The notes beneath the pieces are model-generated. The model was not told where the DNA came from. It made no database searches and saw nothing but the letters and a program-made list of their open reading frames with translations. A stretch of DNA of 64,000 nt, taken from M3007 sp964646615. Its GTDB lineage: Bacteria; Bacteroidota; Bacteroidia; Chitinophagales; Saprospiraceae. The DNA lies in the NCBI GenBank assembly GCA_964646615.1, contig CAZYEV010000019.1:1-64000 (forward strand). Direction: 5' to 3'. This document shows positions 8,474 through 17,280 of this stretch, in pieces. The translations under genes and the position numbers were made by a program. The first letter of the stretch is position 1. Every line of letters begins with the position of its first letter.

Positions 8474-9022
8474 CCCTCCGTCCTGTCGCAGCCGGGCCAG
8501 CATCCAGGCATCCACGGGTTGGCCGTTTTTCAGGAAGATAGAGCGGCAAAAGCCTTCCACAACGTAGCCGGCTTTTTCCAGGACGCGCTTAGAGGCGGGG
8601 TTGTAGGCATAGACCCAGGCGTCCATGCGCAGCAGGTCAGGTCTTGTCTCGAATTGCATGGCCGTCAGGGCTTTAACGGCCGCCGTAGCGTAGCCGCGCC
8701 CGCGCCAGGGGCGCCCCATGACGTAGCCGATCTCATCACAATGGGCCTCGATACCGTACTTAAAGAAAACGGCAATGGTACCCACCAGGCCGTGCTCGCG
8801 GTGCTCAATGACCCAATGGCTGGGCGCTCCGCCTGCCTCCTGAGACCGCTTTTGCAGCTTTTCCCAAAAATCCTGGGCATCTTGCAGCGTATACGGTTGA
8901 GGGATGGAGCGCGTGTTGCGGGCGATGTCCTCATCGTTGAGGCATTCGACCAGCGCAGGAAAGTCGTCCTGCCTCAGCTGCCGCAGGCGCAGCTCAGCGT
9001 TGATGTCGAGTTCCCGAAGCAT
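8462..9022 (-). CDS. GNAT N-acetyltransferase, RimJ/RimL type
   Basis: Acetyltransferase of 186 residues. The RimJ/RimL/SpeG-like pattern is clear: LRLRQLRQDDFPALVECLND near the N-terminus, HREHGLVGTIAVF in the middle, and the acetyl-CoA-binding stretch GYVMGRPWRGRGYATAAVKAL. The family ending RVLEKAGYVVEGFCR follows. It transfers acetyl from acetyl-CoA to an amine, such as a protein N-terminus or small molecule; the substrate cannot be told from sequence. It is a single gene, convergent with the DUF1648 gene. Confidence 0.88.
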   Translation of the reverse strand: MLRELDINAELRLRQLRQDDFPALVECLNDEDIARNTRSIPQPYTLQDAQDFWEKLQKRSQEAGGAPSHWVIEHREHGLVGTIAVFFKYGIEAHCDEIGYVMGRPWRGRGYATAAVKALTAMQFETRPDLLRMDAWVYAYNPASKRVLEKAGYVVEGFCRSIFLKNGQPVDAWMLARLRQDGGLPA

Positions 9023-9184
9023 AGGGTTTCAGTGTTTTGTTTTTTTGTTCAAAAACGCGCCCTTCGGGCAACAGAGTTCTTCCCGTGCCCGAATAAAATG
9101 CAGCGAAATGACCAATGCGCACCCGCCGGGCCTCTGTGTTTTAGGCCTTTACAACTGCCATCCGCTTGCTCCTTTGAGTACTCG

Positions 9185-9203
9185 TTCGTGCCTTCGTGGT
9201 TAA
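9185..9203. repeat. ACGAAGGCACGAA-type intergenic repeat, copy 1
   Basis: TTCGTGCCTTCGTGGTTAA lies in the 208-base gap between the acetyltransferase and the T9SS protein. Related degenerate blocks occur at 22934-23066, 62151-62200 and 62970-63007. The motif matches a low-level interspersed module seen in many bacterial genomes. Confidence 0.5.
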
Positions 9204-9230
9204 AGCACCTCTTCCGGCAGCACCGAAAGG

Positions 9231-11972
9231 CTACCGCACCACCGTAACACTGCCGTCGTACTGGATTTGTCGTTCGTCCACGAAGCGCACCAAGGCGTAG
9301 AACGTGAAGACGCCATCCACGGGCTTGCCTCGGAAGCGGCCGTCCCAGCCCAGATAGGGGTCGTTGAGCGGGATGTCGCGGGCCTCAAAGACGAGGCTGC
9401 CCCAGCGGTCGTAAATGCGCAGCAGTTCGATGCGGGTAGCGGCTGGGCCTCCGAAGAGGGTGAAATGGCTGTTGGGATAGGCCTTATCCGGTGCGAGGAC
9501 GTTGGGCACATAGATGGGCCGATCGTCGCGCACGATGACGCGCACGGAGTCGAAGGCCACGCAGCCGTCTTCATCGGTAACCTGGACGACGTACGTGGTG
9601 CTTTGGGTGGCAATGATGGTAGGCTCCGGGCATTCGGCACAGCTGAGGCCCAGTGGCGGCGTCCAGGCGAACGTAACGGGCCGGCCCGGGGGCGCTGTGG
9701 TGGTGCGCACCTGCTCGGTGTAGCCCAGTTCCAGGGTTACGTCCTCCGGTTGTGCATTCACCAGCAATGGCGGCGGCTGATTGAGAGAGGCGAAGATGGA
9801 GTCTAAGCAACCGCTGCCGTCGCGGATTTTGACCCAGTAGTTGCCGGCCGGCAGCCCGTCTAAGCGCGGCGAGGGGGTGGGACGGCGACCGTCCACCCAG
9901 AAGGCATAGGGCGTTCGTCCGCCCTGAGCCGATACGGTGATGACGCCTTCGGGCAGGCCATTGCAGCGCAGGTCGGTGGTGCTGACGAGTTGCAGGCGAA
10001 TGCGCTCGGGCTCCCGGATGAAGACGCCGCCCACGATGGTGCACCCGTTGCCGTCGGTAATGGTAACAAAGTACTGGCCGGGCCTCAATGGCTCAGCGGC
10101 ACTGGCAGTGCTGTTTTGGCTCCACCGATAGGTGTAATTGCCCACGCCACCGCCCGGCAGGGCAATGCCGACGCCGTCGTTGGCGCCATAGCAGCTGATG
10201 TCGGTGGTGTCCATTTGCAGCGTCAGCGGCGGGTTGTCGGTAACGGTTACGACAAACGTGCCCTTGCACAGTTCGGCATCCAGACCCAATATGGTGTAAA
10301 CTCCTGCTGCGAAGCCGCCCTGCCTGTTTTCGGGCACAAAGCCATTGCCCCAGTTAAAAAGGAAGGGCGGCGTGCCGTTGGTAACGTTGAGCGTGATGAC
10401 GCCGTTGGCGTCGCCGGTGCACAGCGGTTTTTGAATTTCCGGGGCGACCGTCAGTTCTTTTTCGCGCACCTCGATGTCGAGCGAGGTTTCACAGTTGTTG
10501 GCGTCTCGAATGACTACGTTATACGTGCCTACGGGCAGGCCCTTGAGCGTATTATCGGGGGTGAATGGCCCGCCTCTCCAGCTGAACAGATAGGGTGGCG
10601 TGCCTTTCTCGATGTTGGCAATTGTGATCTCTCCGTTAGTGCCGCCGTTGCAGTCAGGTGCTGCGATGACGGTATCCACTTCGACTTTGGGATAGACCTG
10701 CACGTTTTTAATGGTGGTAATCTTGCAACCTAAGTTGGTCTCTATCTGCAAGACCACCGGATGCAGCCCCGGCTCGGAAAAGACCACTGAATGCGGTCCG
10801 CGGCCCGTGGCCACGGCGGGGGTGGCGTCGGAGCCAAAGCTCCAGTTGTAGCCGGTAATGTTGCCTAAAGCAAAGGAGGAAGCATCTGTGAACGCTACCG
10901 GTGCGCCCAGGCAAATGGCTGAAGGCACGGCAGCGAAATCGGCCTTTGGCCCCAGAAAGGTGCCTGTGCCGCCGAATTCGATGGAAAAGCCGTTGCCACT
11001 GCTGGTGAAGTTGTTGACGCACAGGGCATACACTTCGCCCGTTTGCATGTTGAGCGGTGCGGCCCAGGTGGTGGGGTTCGGGAAATTGCACCCTGCCGGT
11101 ATGCTGGTGCGCGTTTCGCCGGCGCGCAGGCCCGTTGGCCCCATGCAGGGGCTGGGAAAAAAGAAATCGCCGCTGGCCATACAGCGCACCACCTGCTTGC
11201 CCTGGCAGTTGCCCACGCCGTTGGGCAGGCGATAGACCACAAAGTCTAAGTCGTCGGGTGGGCTGAGCGGCGTCAGGGTGAAGGTCAGCGTGCCGGGTTG
11301 GTCGCAAATCCAGACAAACCACGTGGAGTTGCTCTCGTAGTTGGTGGGCGCTCCGCCGAAGAAGCAGGAAGCGTCGTTCAGTTCCGTGATGTTACTGCCG
11401 GCGCCGGTTACGCTTTTCACCACAAAAGGCGATTTGTCGCACAGCAAGGCTGCCGTCGGGCAGTCAGAGGTAGGGATAGCCGGCGGGTTGAAGTTGGTGA
11501 TACACAGCTGGAACGTGCCCATGGCGTTGTTGAACCCCTGCACGCGGATGAGGTAGGTGGTGCCGACAAACAGCCCGCTTTTGCTCATCTCGGCGATGTG
11601 GGTGTTGTTCGTGGAGCTCTGGCAAGCCAGCTGGTTGATGGTGCCCCCACACGTGCCCGCGTAGAGCGCTATCTGGGGGTTGCGCAGGGTGCCGCCCGGT
11701 GCCTGTTGGGCGGCGCCGCGCACCACGACCGTAACATCGGTGGCCTGAGCAACGAAGGAAAACCACACGTCGTTGCTGGCTGCGCCAAAACACGTCGCCG
11801 GCCCGTAGCCCGAAGGCGTGGCACCCACGTTGGTGAACTGCGCCGGCGCGCTGCAATAGTTGGCCACATTGGGCAAAACGATGGGCGTGGTGCAATTGTC
11901 GTTGGTGGGTTGGGCCTGGCTATAACCGCTCCAGAGGAGAAGTGCCGCCAGCATCAGGGTTAATCTGCTCAT
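9231..11972 (-). CDS. Surface protein with PKD/SprB repeats and T9SS type B sorting domain
   Basis: Secreted protein of 913 residues. After a signal peptide (cleavage near SQAQ, about residue 20) come two related beta-sandwich segments (about 22-165 and 170-340). A PKD-like domain follows (ADFAAVPSAICLGAPVAFTD, about 345-430), then several SprB-type repeats (NGEITIANIEKGTPPYLFSW, DANGVITLNVTNGTPPFLFNW). The last about 95 residues form a gliding-motility type CTD (YVPNVLAPD ... ELLRIYDRWGSLVFEA ... YLGWDGRFRGKPVDGVFTF), the type B signal for the type IX secretion system. It is probably a cell-surface adhesin or cargo protein. Transcribed alone. Confidence 0.92.
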   Translation of the reverse strand: MSRLTLMLAALLLWSGYSQAQPTNDNCTTPIVLPNVANYCSAPAQFTNVGATPSGYGPATCFGAASNDVWFSFVAQATDVTVVVRGAAQQAPGGTLRNPQIALYAGTCGGTINQLACQSSTNNTHIAEMSKSGLFVGTTYLIRVQGFNNAMGTFQLCITNFNPPAIPTSDCPTAALLCDKSPFVVKSVTGAGSNITELNDASCFFGGAPTNYESNSTWFVWICDQPGTLTFTLTPLSPPDDLDFVVYRLPNGVGNCQGKQVVRCMASGDFFFPSPCMGPTGLRAGETRTSIPAGCNFPNPTTWAAPLNMQTGEVYALCVNNFTSSGNGFSIEFGGTGTFLGPKADFAAVPSAICLGAPVAFTDASSFALGNITGYNWSFGSDATPAVATGRGPHSVVFSEPGLHPVVLQIETNLGCKITTIKNVQVYPKVEVDTVIAAPDCNGGTNGEITIANIEKGTPPYLFSWRGGPFTPDNTLKGLPVGTYNVVIRDANNCETSLDIEVREKELTVAPEIQKPLCTGDANGVITLNVTNGTPPFLFNWGNGFVPENRQGGFAAGVYTILGLDAELCKGTFVVTVTDNPPLTLQMDTTDISCYGANDGVGIALPGGGVGNYTYRWSQNSTASAAEPLRPGQYFVTITDGNGCTIVGGVFIREPERIRLQLVSTTDLRCNGLPEGVITVSAQGGRTPYAFWVDGRRPTPSPRLDGLPAGNYWVKIRDGSGCLDSIFASLNQPPPLLVNAQPEDVTLELGYTEQVRTTTAPPGRPVTFAWTPPLGLSCAECPEPTIIATQSTTYVVQVTDEDGCVAFDSVRVIVRDDRPIYVPNVLAPDKAYPNSHFTLFGGPAATRIELLRIYDRWGSLVFEARDIPLNDPYLGWDGRFRGKPVDGVFTFYALVRFVDERQIQYDGSVTVVR

Positions 11973-12096
11973 GTATGTCTGTTTTTGACGGTTTCTGTTT
12001 TCTGTCTGACAGCCCTGCAGGGCATTTCATAGACGCAAAACGGAGCGGCTTTGTTGGCTTTGTTAACCCAAAATAACCTTTTATGCTAATAATGGC

Positions 12097-12693
12097 TTAA
12101 ATCCGCGGCGACGAGTGGAAAAGCACTAAGAAGGCCAGCGCCACTTTTACCGGTACGGGAACAGAGGTGTGTAGCCGGTCGTCAATGGCCCAATCGCGCG
12201 GGTCGCCTTCGTAAAAGGTGTACATATAAAAGGTGCCGCGGGCGGGGTCGTCCACGCGCCACTCGTCGAACATGTTCTTCCATCGGCTACGCAGAGTGAG
12301 GGAGATGTTGTTGTCCGTAACGCGCCATTCGGTCAGGTCGTCGGGCCACAGGGCGCGCATGGTAACTACCGCACCCGAATACATGCGCAACTCCCATTGG
12401 GTGGGGTCGTCCTTCCATTTCATACGGATGGTGCCGCGGCCGTCGGGTGTGGTGAATTCCCACTCCGTCCAGTCTTCGCGCATCATGAGCCAGCGCAGTT
12501 TCAGGTCGCCAAAGACGAATTCTTTGGGCATTTCGCCTTCTGCTTCGTCGTAGGTGGCGCTATCGGAAGCAAAGGCATACAATTCCCATTCGACAAACGA
12601 ATTGAGCCAGCGGGTGTGCGCACTGGAGAGCGATTGGCCGTGCGCGCAGAGGGCCGTCAGGCCCAGAAACAGCAGGATGCGCAGAACAGTCAT
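12097..12693 (-). CDS. Secreted protein with tandem Trp repeats, family unknown
   Basis: Protein of 198 residues with a signal peptide (MTVLRILLFLGLTALCAHGQ). Residues 71-168 contain tandem units with a W-x6-W core ending in D/E/Q-W: 71-78 (degenerate first position), 93-100, 116-123, 138-145 and 161-168. The period is 22-23 residues. An isolated W29-W36 copy lies upstream and another may have decayed near 52-59. The units look like paired beta-strands with an acidic turn (KWKDDPTQW, LWPDDLTEW, RWKNMFDEW). The C-terminus is a hydrophobic stretch (about 178-194), perhaps a membrane anchor. I do not recognise the family. ATG 12693 is chosen because it starts the signal peptide; the upstream frame is antisense to the permease gene. 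Confidence 0.75.
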   Translation of the reverse strand: MTVLRILLFLGLTALCAHGQSLSSAHTRWLNSFVEWELYAFASDSATYDEAEGEMPKEFVFGDLKLRWLMMREDWTEWEFTTPDGRGTIRMKWKDDPTQWELRMYSGAVVTMRALWPDDLTEWRVTDNNISLTLRSRWKNMFDEWRVDDPARGTFYMYTFYEGDPRDWAIDDRLHTSVPVPVKVALAFLVLFHSSPRI

Positions 12694-12893
12694 TTTTTGG
12701 AAAAAAATCGTGGACAGGTGAACGTCGCCATTCGTTCCGGAGCGCCAAAAGCACTGCGAAGGTGGACATTTTGGGGTGAAAGATAAACGCACGGGCAGTC
12801 TCTCTGGGCTGCGGTGCTCGAAGTAAAGCGCCTTTTTATCGAAAAAAAAGCGTGTCTGCTCAAAAAGGGCGCGCTCAACGCTGCTCCTTGCCC

Positions 12894-12901
12894 TACCTTT
12901 G
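12894..12901 (+). promoter_or_regulatory. -7 box TACCTTTG for the permease gene
   Basis: Exact TAnnTTTG match 33 bases upstream of the ATG at 12935. A purine-rich GCGGAAGG sits just before the ATG. Confidence 0.5.
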
Positions 12902-12934
12902 GATGCCATCCACCATTCAACACGCGGAAGGTTT

Positions 12935-14173
12935 ATGCCGTTTTCGGAAATTCTTTTGCTGGCCTGGCGCAACATCCGCGCGAACCTGTTGCGAGCCATG
13001 CTCACGTTGTCCATCATTGCTTTTGGCATCATGGCGCTGGTGGGCATCCTCACGGCCATTGATGCTATTGCCAACTCGCTCAACAGCAGCTTCTCCGGTC
13101 TGGGGGCCAACTCTTTCAGCATCAACCAGAAGTGGAGCAGCGTGCGCGGTAGCCGCGGGGGCATTCGCCAAAAGCAGAGCGACCCTATCTCCTACGAGCA
13201 GGCCATGCGCTTCAAGGAGTTGTTCGATTTTCCGGCGTCGGTGTCGGTATCGCTGCAGGCCACCAATATGGCTACGGTCAAGTTTGGCGATGAGAAGACC
13301 AATCCGAACATCACCGTCATCGGTGCTGACGAGAACTACCTGGCGGTTAAAGGCCTGGACATTGAATACGGGCGCAACTTCTCCAAAGCGGAGGTGGAAG
13401 ACGGCCACAACAAAATCATCCTGGGCCGCGAGATCATCAAAACGCTCTTCGACGACCAACCCGAGCGGGCGCTTGACCAGATTGTGCTCGTCGGCAGCCG
13501 GCGCTACCGCGTCGTCGGCGTATTGCGCTCCAAAGGCGCTGCCATGAACAGCCAGGCCGACCGGGCCGTGTACGTGCCTTTAGCCAATGTGCGCGCTATT
13601 TATGCCACAGCCGAAAGCAACTACGACCTGGTGGTCGCCATTCAGAATGCGCCCGACCTGGAGGAAGCCAAATCGGAAGCCACCGGTCTGTTTCGCCAGA
13701 TCCGAGGACTGCGCCCGGGACAGGACGACGACTTTGAAATTTTCGCCAGCGATAGCCTCATCGCCATCTTCAAAGAAAACACCACCAACCTGCGCTTAGC
13801 CACCATCGCCATTGGCCTGATGACCCTGCTCGGAGCGGCTATTGGCCTGATGAACATCATGCTCGTTAGCGTAACAGAGCGCACGCGCGAAATCGGTATC
13901 TATAAAGCCCTGGGCGCCACGCGCCGCAACATTCTCAACCAGTTCCTCACGGAGGCTGTCCTCATCTGCCAGATGGGTGGCGTGCTCGGCATCGCGCTGG
14001 GCATTCTGGTAGGCAACGTGGTTACCCTCCTGCTCGGTGGCGAGTTCCTCGTTCCCTGGGCCTGGATGCTGCTGGGGCTGGTGCTTTGCATGGTGGTCGG
14101 CATCGCTTCGGGCTTTTATCCGGCCATGAAGGCAGCCCGCCTCGACCCCATCGAAGCACTTCGATATGAGTAA
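12935..14173 (+). CDS. ABC transporter permease, MacB/FtsX type
   Basis: Protein of 412 residues with the MacB topology. One N-terminal helix (after LAWRNIRANLLRAMLTLSII) is followed by a large periplasmic MacB_PCD domain (about 45-275). Three C-terminal helices form the FtsX domain (GLMNIMLVSVTERTREIGIY, KALGATRRNILNQFLTEAVL, ending ARLDPIEALRYE). The TREIG-KALGA region and PIEALR ending are typical of MacB/LolCE-like permeases. No ATPase or membrane-fusion gene is adjacent, so its NBD must be encoded elsewhere. Likely role is mechanotransmission or export of an envelope substrate. Confidence 0.9.
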   Translation: MPFSEILLLAWRNIRANLLRAMLTLSIIAFGIMALVGILTAIDAIANSLNSSFSGLGANSFSINQKWSSVRGSRGGIRQKQSDPISYEQAMRFKELFDFPASVSVSLQATNMATVKFGDEKTNPNITVIGADENYLAVKGLDIEYGRNFSKAEVEDGHNKIILGREIIKTLFDDQPERALDQIVLVGSRRYRVVGVLRSKGAAMNSQADRAVYVPLANVRAIYATAESNYDLVVAIQNAPDLEEAKSEATGLFRQIRGLRPGQDDDFEIFASDSLIAIFKENTTNLRLATIAIGLMTLLGAAIGLMNIMLVSVTERTREIGIYKALGATRRNILNQFLTEAVLICQMGGVLGIALGILVGNVVTLLLGGEFLVPWAWMLLGLVLCMVVGIASGFYPAMKAARLDPIEALRYE

Positions 14174-14174
14174 C

Positions 14175-14214
14175 TTCCGCATACTGGCAGACGTTCGGCC
14201 TGGCCAGTACGGAA
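14175..14214. other. Hairpin after the permease gene
   Basis: TTCCG(ca)TACTGGC pairs with GCCAGTACGGAA (12 bp with a 2-nt bulge) just after the permease stop and before the dut -7 box. No T-tract follows, so it is a possible terminator or 3' stabiliser. Confidence 0.4.
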
Positions 14215-14259
14215 TGCTTGAGACAGCCGCCGAACAGGCGAAAAGCGCCATACTGCCCC

Positions 14260-14267
14260 TATTTTTG
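14260..14267 (+). promoter_or_regulatory. -7 box TATTTTTG for dut
   Basis: Exact TAnnTTTG match 18 bases before the TTG start at 14285, implying a very short leader. Confidence 0.5.
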
Positions 14268-14284
14268 CCGCTAAAACAGACGCC

Positions 14285-14719
14285 TTGACTGTACGCATCA
14301 TCAACCGCTCCGGCTATCCGCTGCCGCAGTACGAAACGCCCGGCAGCGCCGGCATGGACCTGCGGGCGCACTTAGAAGCACCCCTTACCCTGGCTCCGTT
14401 GGAACGCGCCTTAGTGCCCACAGGGCTGTATATCGAGTTGCCCGCGGGCGTGGAGGCCCAAATACGCCCCCGCAGCGGCCTGGCACTCAAGCGCGGGCTG
14501 ACACTGCTCAACTCACCCGGCACCATTGACAGCGACTACCGCGGCGAAATCAAGTGCATCGTCGTCAACCTCTCCGGCACGGCGCAAACCATCGAACCCG
14601 GCGAGCGCATCGCGCAAATGGTCTTCGCGCGCTACGAAACTGCCGAGTGGCTGCTGACCGATGTCCTGGAAGAAACCAGCCGAAGCGCAGGCGGATTTGG
14701 AAGCACAGGCGTCTCCTGA
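14285..14719 (+). CDS. dut: Deoxyuridine 5'-triphosphate nucleotidohydrolase (dUTPase)
   Basis: Hydrolyses dUTP to dUMP and pyrophosphate, keeping uracil out of DNA and supplying dTMP synthesis. At 144 residues it has the normal length of the trimeric family. All five motifs are visible: AGMDLRA, PRSGLALK, GTIDSDYRGEIK, GERIAQMVFAR, and the C-terminal RSAGGFGSTG that closes over the active site. The start is TTG at 14285, since no ATG gives the conserved N-terminus. Stand-alone gene, convergent with the downstream TPR membrane protein. Works with Ung (49392-50081) in uracil control. Confidence 0.96.
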   Translation: MTVRIINRSGYPLPQYETPGSAGMDLRAHLEAPLTLAPLERALVPTGLYIELPAGVEAQIRPRSGLALKRGLTLLNSPGTIDSDYRGEIKCIVVNLSGTAQTIEPGERIAQMVFARYETAEWLLTDVLEETSRSAGGFGSTGVS

Positions 14720-14748
14720 CAACCCCTGCCGTTCCCCCCACGCTCCCG

Positions 14749-16974
14749 CTACTGCAACTGCTGGGCCGCCTGCCGAAACTGCTGAGCCGCCTGCGGATTG
14801 CCCAATACCTCATACAGTTGAGCGCCTAACTCGTATGCCGGTCGGAAGGCCGGTGCCAGTTGGAGGAGTTTATCCAAATGTTTGAGCGCCTCGGCAGTGT
14901 TGCCCTCGCGCTGCGCAATGATGGCCAGATAGTAGTACGGCATGGGTGCTCCGGGCTCGAGTTTTATAGCACCCAGGAACTGGTTCTTCGCCTGCTCGGT
15001 ATTGCCCTGGTTGAGCCAGTACAGCCCCATGAGGTTGTTGGCCATTTCATCGGCGGGGCTGATGCTGAGGGCTTTTTCGGCGGCAGCCTTGGCCTCATCG
15101 GGCCGGCCGCTGTTAAAATACGCCTGGGCCAGGCTACCCCAGGCCACCTCGTTGTCGGGCACGTCTTTCACTTCCTGCTGCAAGCGCTCGATGGCGCTGT
15201 TCCAGTCCTGCAGCTTAAGTGCGGCCACCCCCAAGGCGCAATTGCGCGTGGTGTCTTTCAGAATGGCCAGAATGGGTGCCCCGTCCACCTCGATGACATG
15301 CACGGCGTTGTCGGGGGGCCAGAGGCCACGCTTCAGCGTGTGGCCGTTGATGAAGCGCGTGGGGTAGAGGGCGTAGTCCCAGGCGTCGTCGCAGCGGCGT
15401 TCCCATTTGAGGTATTTGAGGGAGACCTTATCGCCGTATTTGGCTAAGTATTGCTGCGCGGGGTAATACATGTTGGTGGCAATGACGACCACTTCGTCCA
15501 TGTCGGGGCGCAGGATGCCCTGTCTTTCCAGCCACTCGATGCCCTGGCGGATGCTGATGCCCCAGTAGTCGGTTTCGTAGTTGCCATAGGCACCTTTGAC
15601 ACCGCCGGCGATGGGGTTGAAGTACAGATAGGAAATGCGCGGATAGCGCGCAAAGAAAGCCACGGCGTCGGCCATCAGCAGGCCCATGGCGGCTATCACG
15701 GCGTACTGGGCGAAGCGTTTGCCTGCAAACAGGCGCATCCCTTCGTTCCAGAACAGCCCGGCCGCCACGGCCATAGGCGGGTAGGCGAACGTCAGGTGCC
15801 GCCAGCCGTCGTGCAAGGTGGCATTTTTATACACCACATAAAAGACCGGGAAAATGGCGGCAAACAGCACTAAGGCCACCCAAAGCGGCTGATAACGGCG
15901 CAACAGGCGCGGCAAGAGCAGCAAACTGCCCACGAAGCCGACCAGCACAGCCAGCGGAATGGTCAGCGCTATCCACTTGACCGGATAGTGCCACGGCGTG
16001 AGGTTCGATTTAATGTTCGTGCCGTCGTACAGGACGCGGATGGCGATTTCCAAATCCGAAAATTTAGTCAGGGCAAACCACGGGTTGGTCAGTGGCGCCT
16101 GAAGCGCAAAAGGCCAGAAGAGCAAAGCCAGTATGTAACCGACCACTGCAGCACTGCCCACGACGGTGGCGTAACGGCGCAGGGCCTGGCCGTTGAAGAG
16201 GCCTCGCCAGCTGTGTTTGAGCAGGATGAAAAGGCCTGCGAAGAGGAACAGATAGGCAAAATTGAGTAGGCCGCCCGCGCGCACACTCAGCGAAATGGCC
16301 AGCCCAGCCACCAGGCCCGCCCAATGCCAGCGCGAAGGGCGCGGCATCTGTTGCAACAGCGCTGCCATGTGGTAAAGCGTCAGCATGTAGCCGGCAGCAA
16401 ACGGAATATCTTTGGGGTTAACCAGGGCATCGCCCATAAAGCGCGGCGTCAGGAGCATCAGCACCAGCGTCAGCAGCCCTGCCTGCCAGCCCGCGATTAG
16501 GCGCGCCAACAGGGCGGCACACACAATGGCCACCCAACCCAAAATGGCGCTAAACAGGTGGCGTACATGGTGATAGCCCATATCGCTTTCCTGCAGGCCG
16601 AAGGCTTTGTTGGTGAAACCCGTAACGATTTCAAAGAAGCCACCGTACAGGTGCATGTTGCCGTCAGGCACGTACAGCGCTGAAGTGTCGCGGCCAAACG
16701 TCGTGTAGTAATTGATGAGTTTGGCGCTGTAGGCGTTCTGAAACTTATCGTCAGCGTTGATGCCTGCGCCAAAGGCCAGCACGCACAAGAGCAACAGACC
16801 CGCCCCGGCCAGTCCCCAAAACCACAGGCGCAGGCGCCCGTCGGCGTCGGTGCTCACGGTCGGGCGTTCCAGCAGGTCGCGGGCGGGCGCGGGAGGGCTG
16901 GGCGCTTTAGGTGCTGCGGCGGCGGGCTTTCGCCCGGAGGATTTTGGCGGCGTCGGTTTTCGCGCTTTCGACAT
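14749..16974 (-). CDS. Multi-spanning glycosyltransferase-like protein with C-terminal TPRs
   Basis: Integral membrane protein of 741 residues. A Lys/Pro/Ala-rich cytoplasmic N-terminus (about 1-45) precedes about 12-13 membrane helices (about 50-440) resembling PMT/ArnT-type GT-C transferases. An acidic pair in the first loop (GINADDKFQNAYS) is where GT-C enzymes bind metal or donor. Downstream are NPKDIPFAAGY and a soluble region. From about 615 to the end are three to four tetratricopeptide repeats (AWGSLAQAYFNSGRPDEAKA, MANNLMGLYWLNQGNTEQAK, PYYYLAIIAQREGNTAEALK). It probably transfers a lipid-linked sugar to an envelope acceptor; donor and acceptor unknown. It lies 81 bases after the small sigma-linked membrane gene on the same strand. 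Confidence 0.75.
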   Translation of the reverse strand: MSKARKPTPPKSSGRKPAAAAPKAPSPPAPARDLLERPTVSTDADGRLRLWFWGLAGAGLLLLCVLAFGAGINADDKFQNAYSAKLINYYTTFGRDTSALYVPDGNMHLYGGFFEIVTGFTNKAFGLQESDMGYHHVRHLFSAILGWVAIVCAALLARLIAGWQAGLLTLVLMLLTPRFMGDALVNPKDIPFAAGYMLTLYHMAALLQQMPRPSRWHWAGLVAGLAISLSVRAGGLLNFAYLFLFAGLFILLKHSWRGLFNGQALRRYATVVGSAAVVGYILALLFWPFALQAPLTNPWFALTKFSDLEIAIRVLYDGTNIKSNLTPWHYPVKWIALTIPLAVLVGFVGSLLLLPRLLRRYQPLWVALVLFAAIFPVFYVVYKNATLHDGWRHLTFAYPPMAVAAGLFWNEGMRLFAGKRFAQYAVIAAMGLLMADAVAFFARYPRISYLYFNPIAGGVKGAYGNYETDYWGISIRQGIEWLERQGILRPDMDEVVVIATNMYYPAQQYLAKYGDKVSLKYLKWERRCDDAWDYALYPTRFINGHTLKRGLWPPDNAVHVIEVDGAPILAILKDTTRNCALGVAALKLQDWNSAIERLQQEVKDVPDNEVAWGSLAQAYFNSGRPDEAKAAAEKALSISPADEMANNLMGLYWLNQGNTEQAKNQFLGAIKLEPGAPMPYYYLAIIAQREGNTAEALKHLDKLLQLAPAFRPAYELGAQLYEVLGNPQAAQQFRQAAQQLQ

Positions 16975-17055
16975 AGCGATAGGTTGACGTGGCTTGAAAC
17001 GGCTGAATACGGGCGCAAGGTAGCAACATTTGCCCGCACGAAAGGGCCGGACGAT

Positions 17056-17277
17056 TTACAGCCCGTCGCGCCGCGCAAAGTACCACACCAACACCGCCGC
17101 CAGCAGCAGCAACATCAGCAAAACGACTACTGCTCCCGTCTGCAAGAAGCGAATGGTGCGGCGCTTCCGCCGCTTGCGCCGTTGCTCCAAACGCGCTTCC
17201 AGACGCTGCCACACCCGCTCAGGCGGCGCCTCGCGGAGCTGTTGCTCCTGCTTTTGAAAAAATTCAAACAAATCCAT
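17056..17277 (-). CDS. Small single-pass membrane protein, candidate anti-sigma factor
   Basis: Protein of 73 residues. The first about 40 residues are charged and helical (FFQKQEQQLREAPPERVWQRL, then a basic RRKRRKRR cluster). One membrane helix (TGAVVVLLMLLLLAAVLVWYF) and a short Arg/Asp tail follow. It starts 3 nt after the ECF sigma stop, so it is almost certainly coupled to it. In Bacteroidota, small membrane proteins after ECF sigma genes are often anti-sigma factors, but the short soluble part lacks a recognisable zinc or ASD motif. Role inferred from context only. Confidence 0.65.
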   Translation of the reverse strand: MDLFEFFQKQEQQLREAPPERVWQRLEARLEQRRKRRKRRTIRFLQTGAVVVLLMLLLLAAVLVWYFARRDGL

Positions 17278-17280
17278 CGC

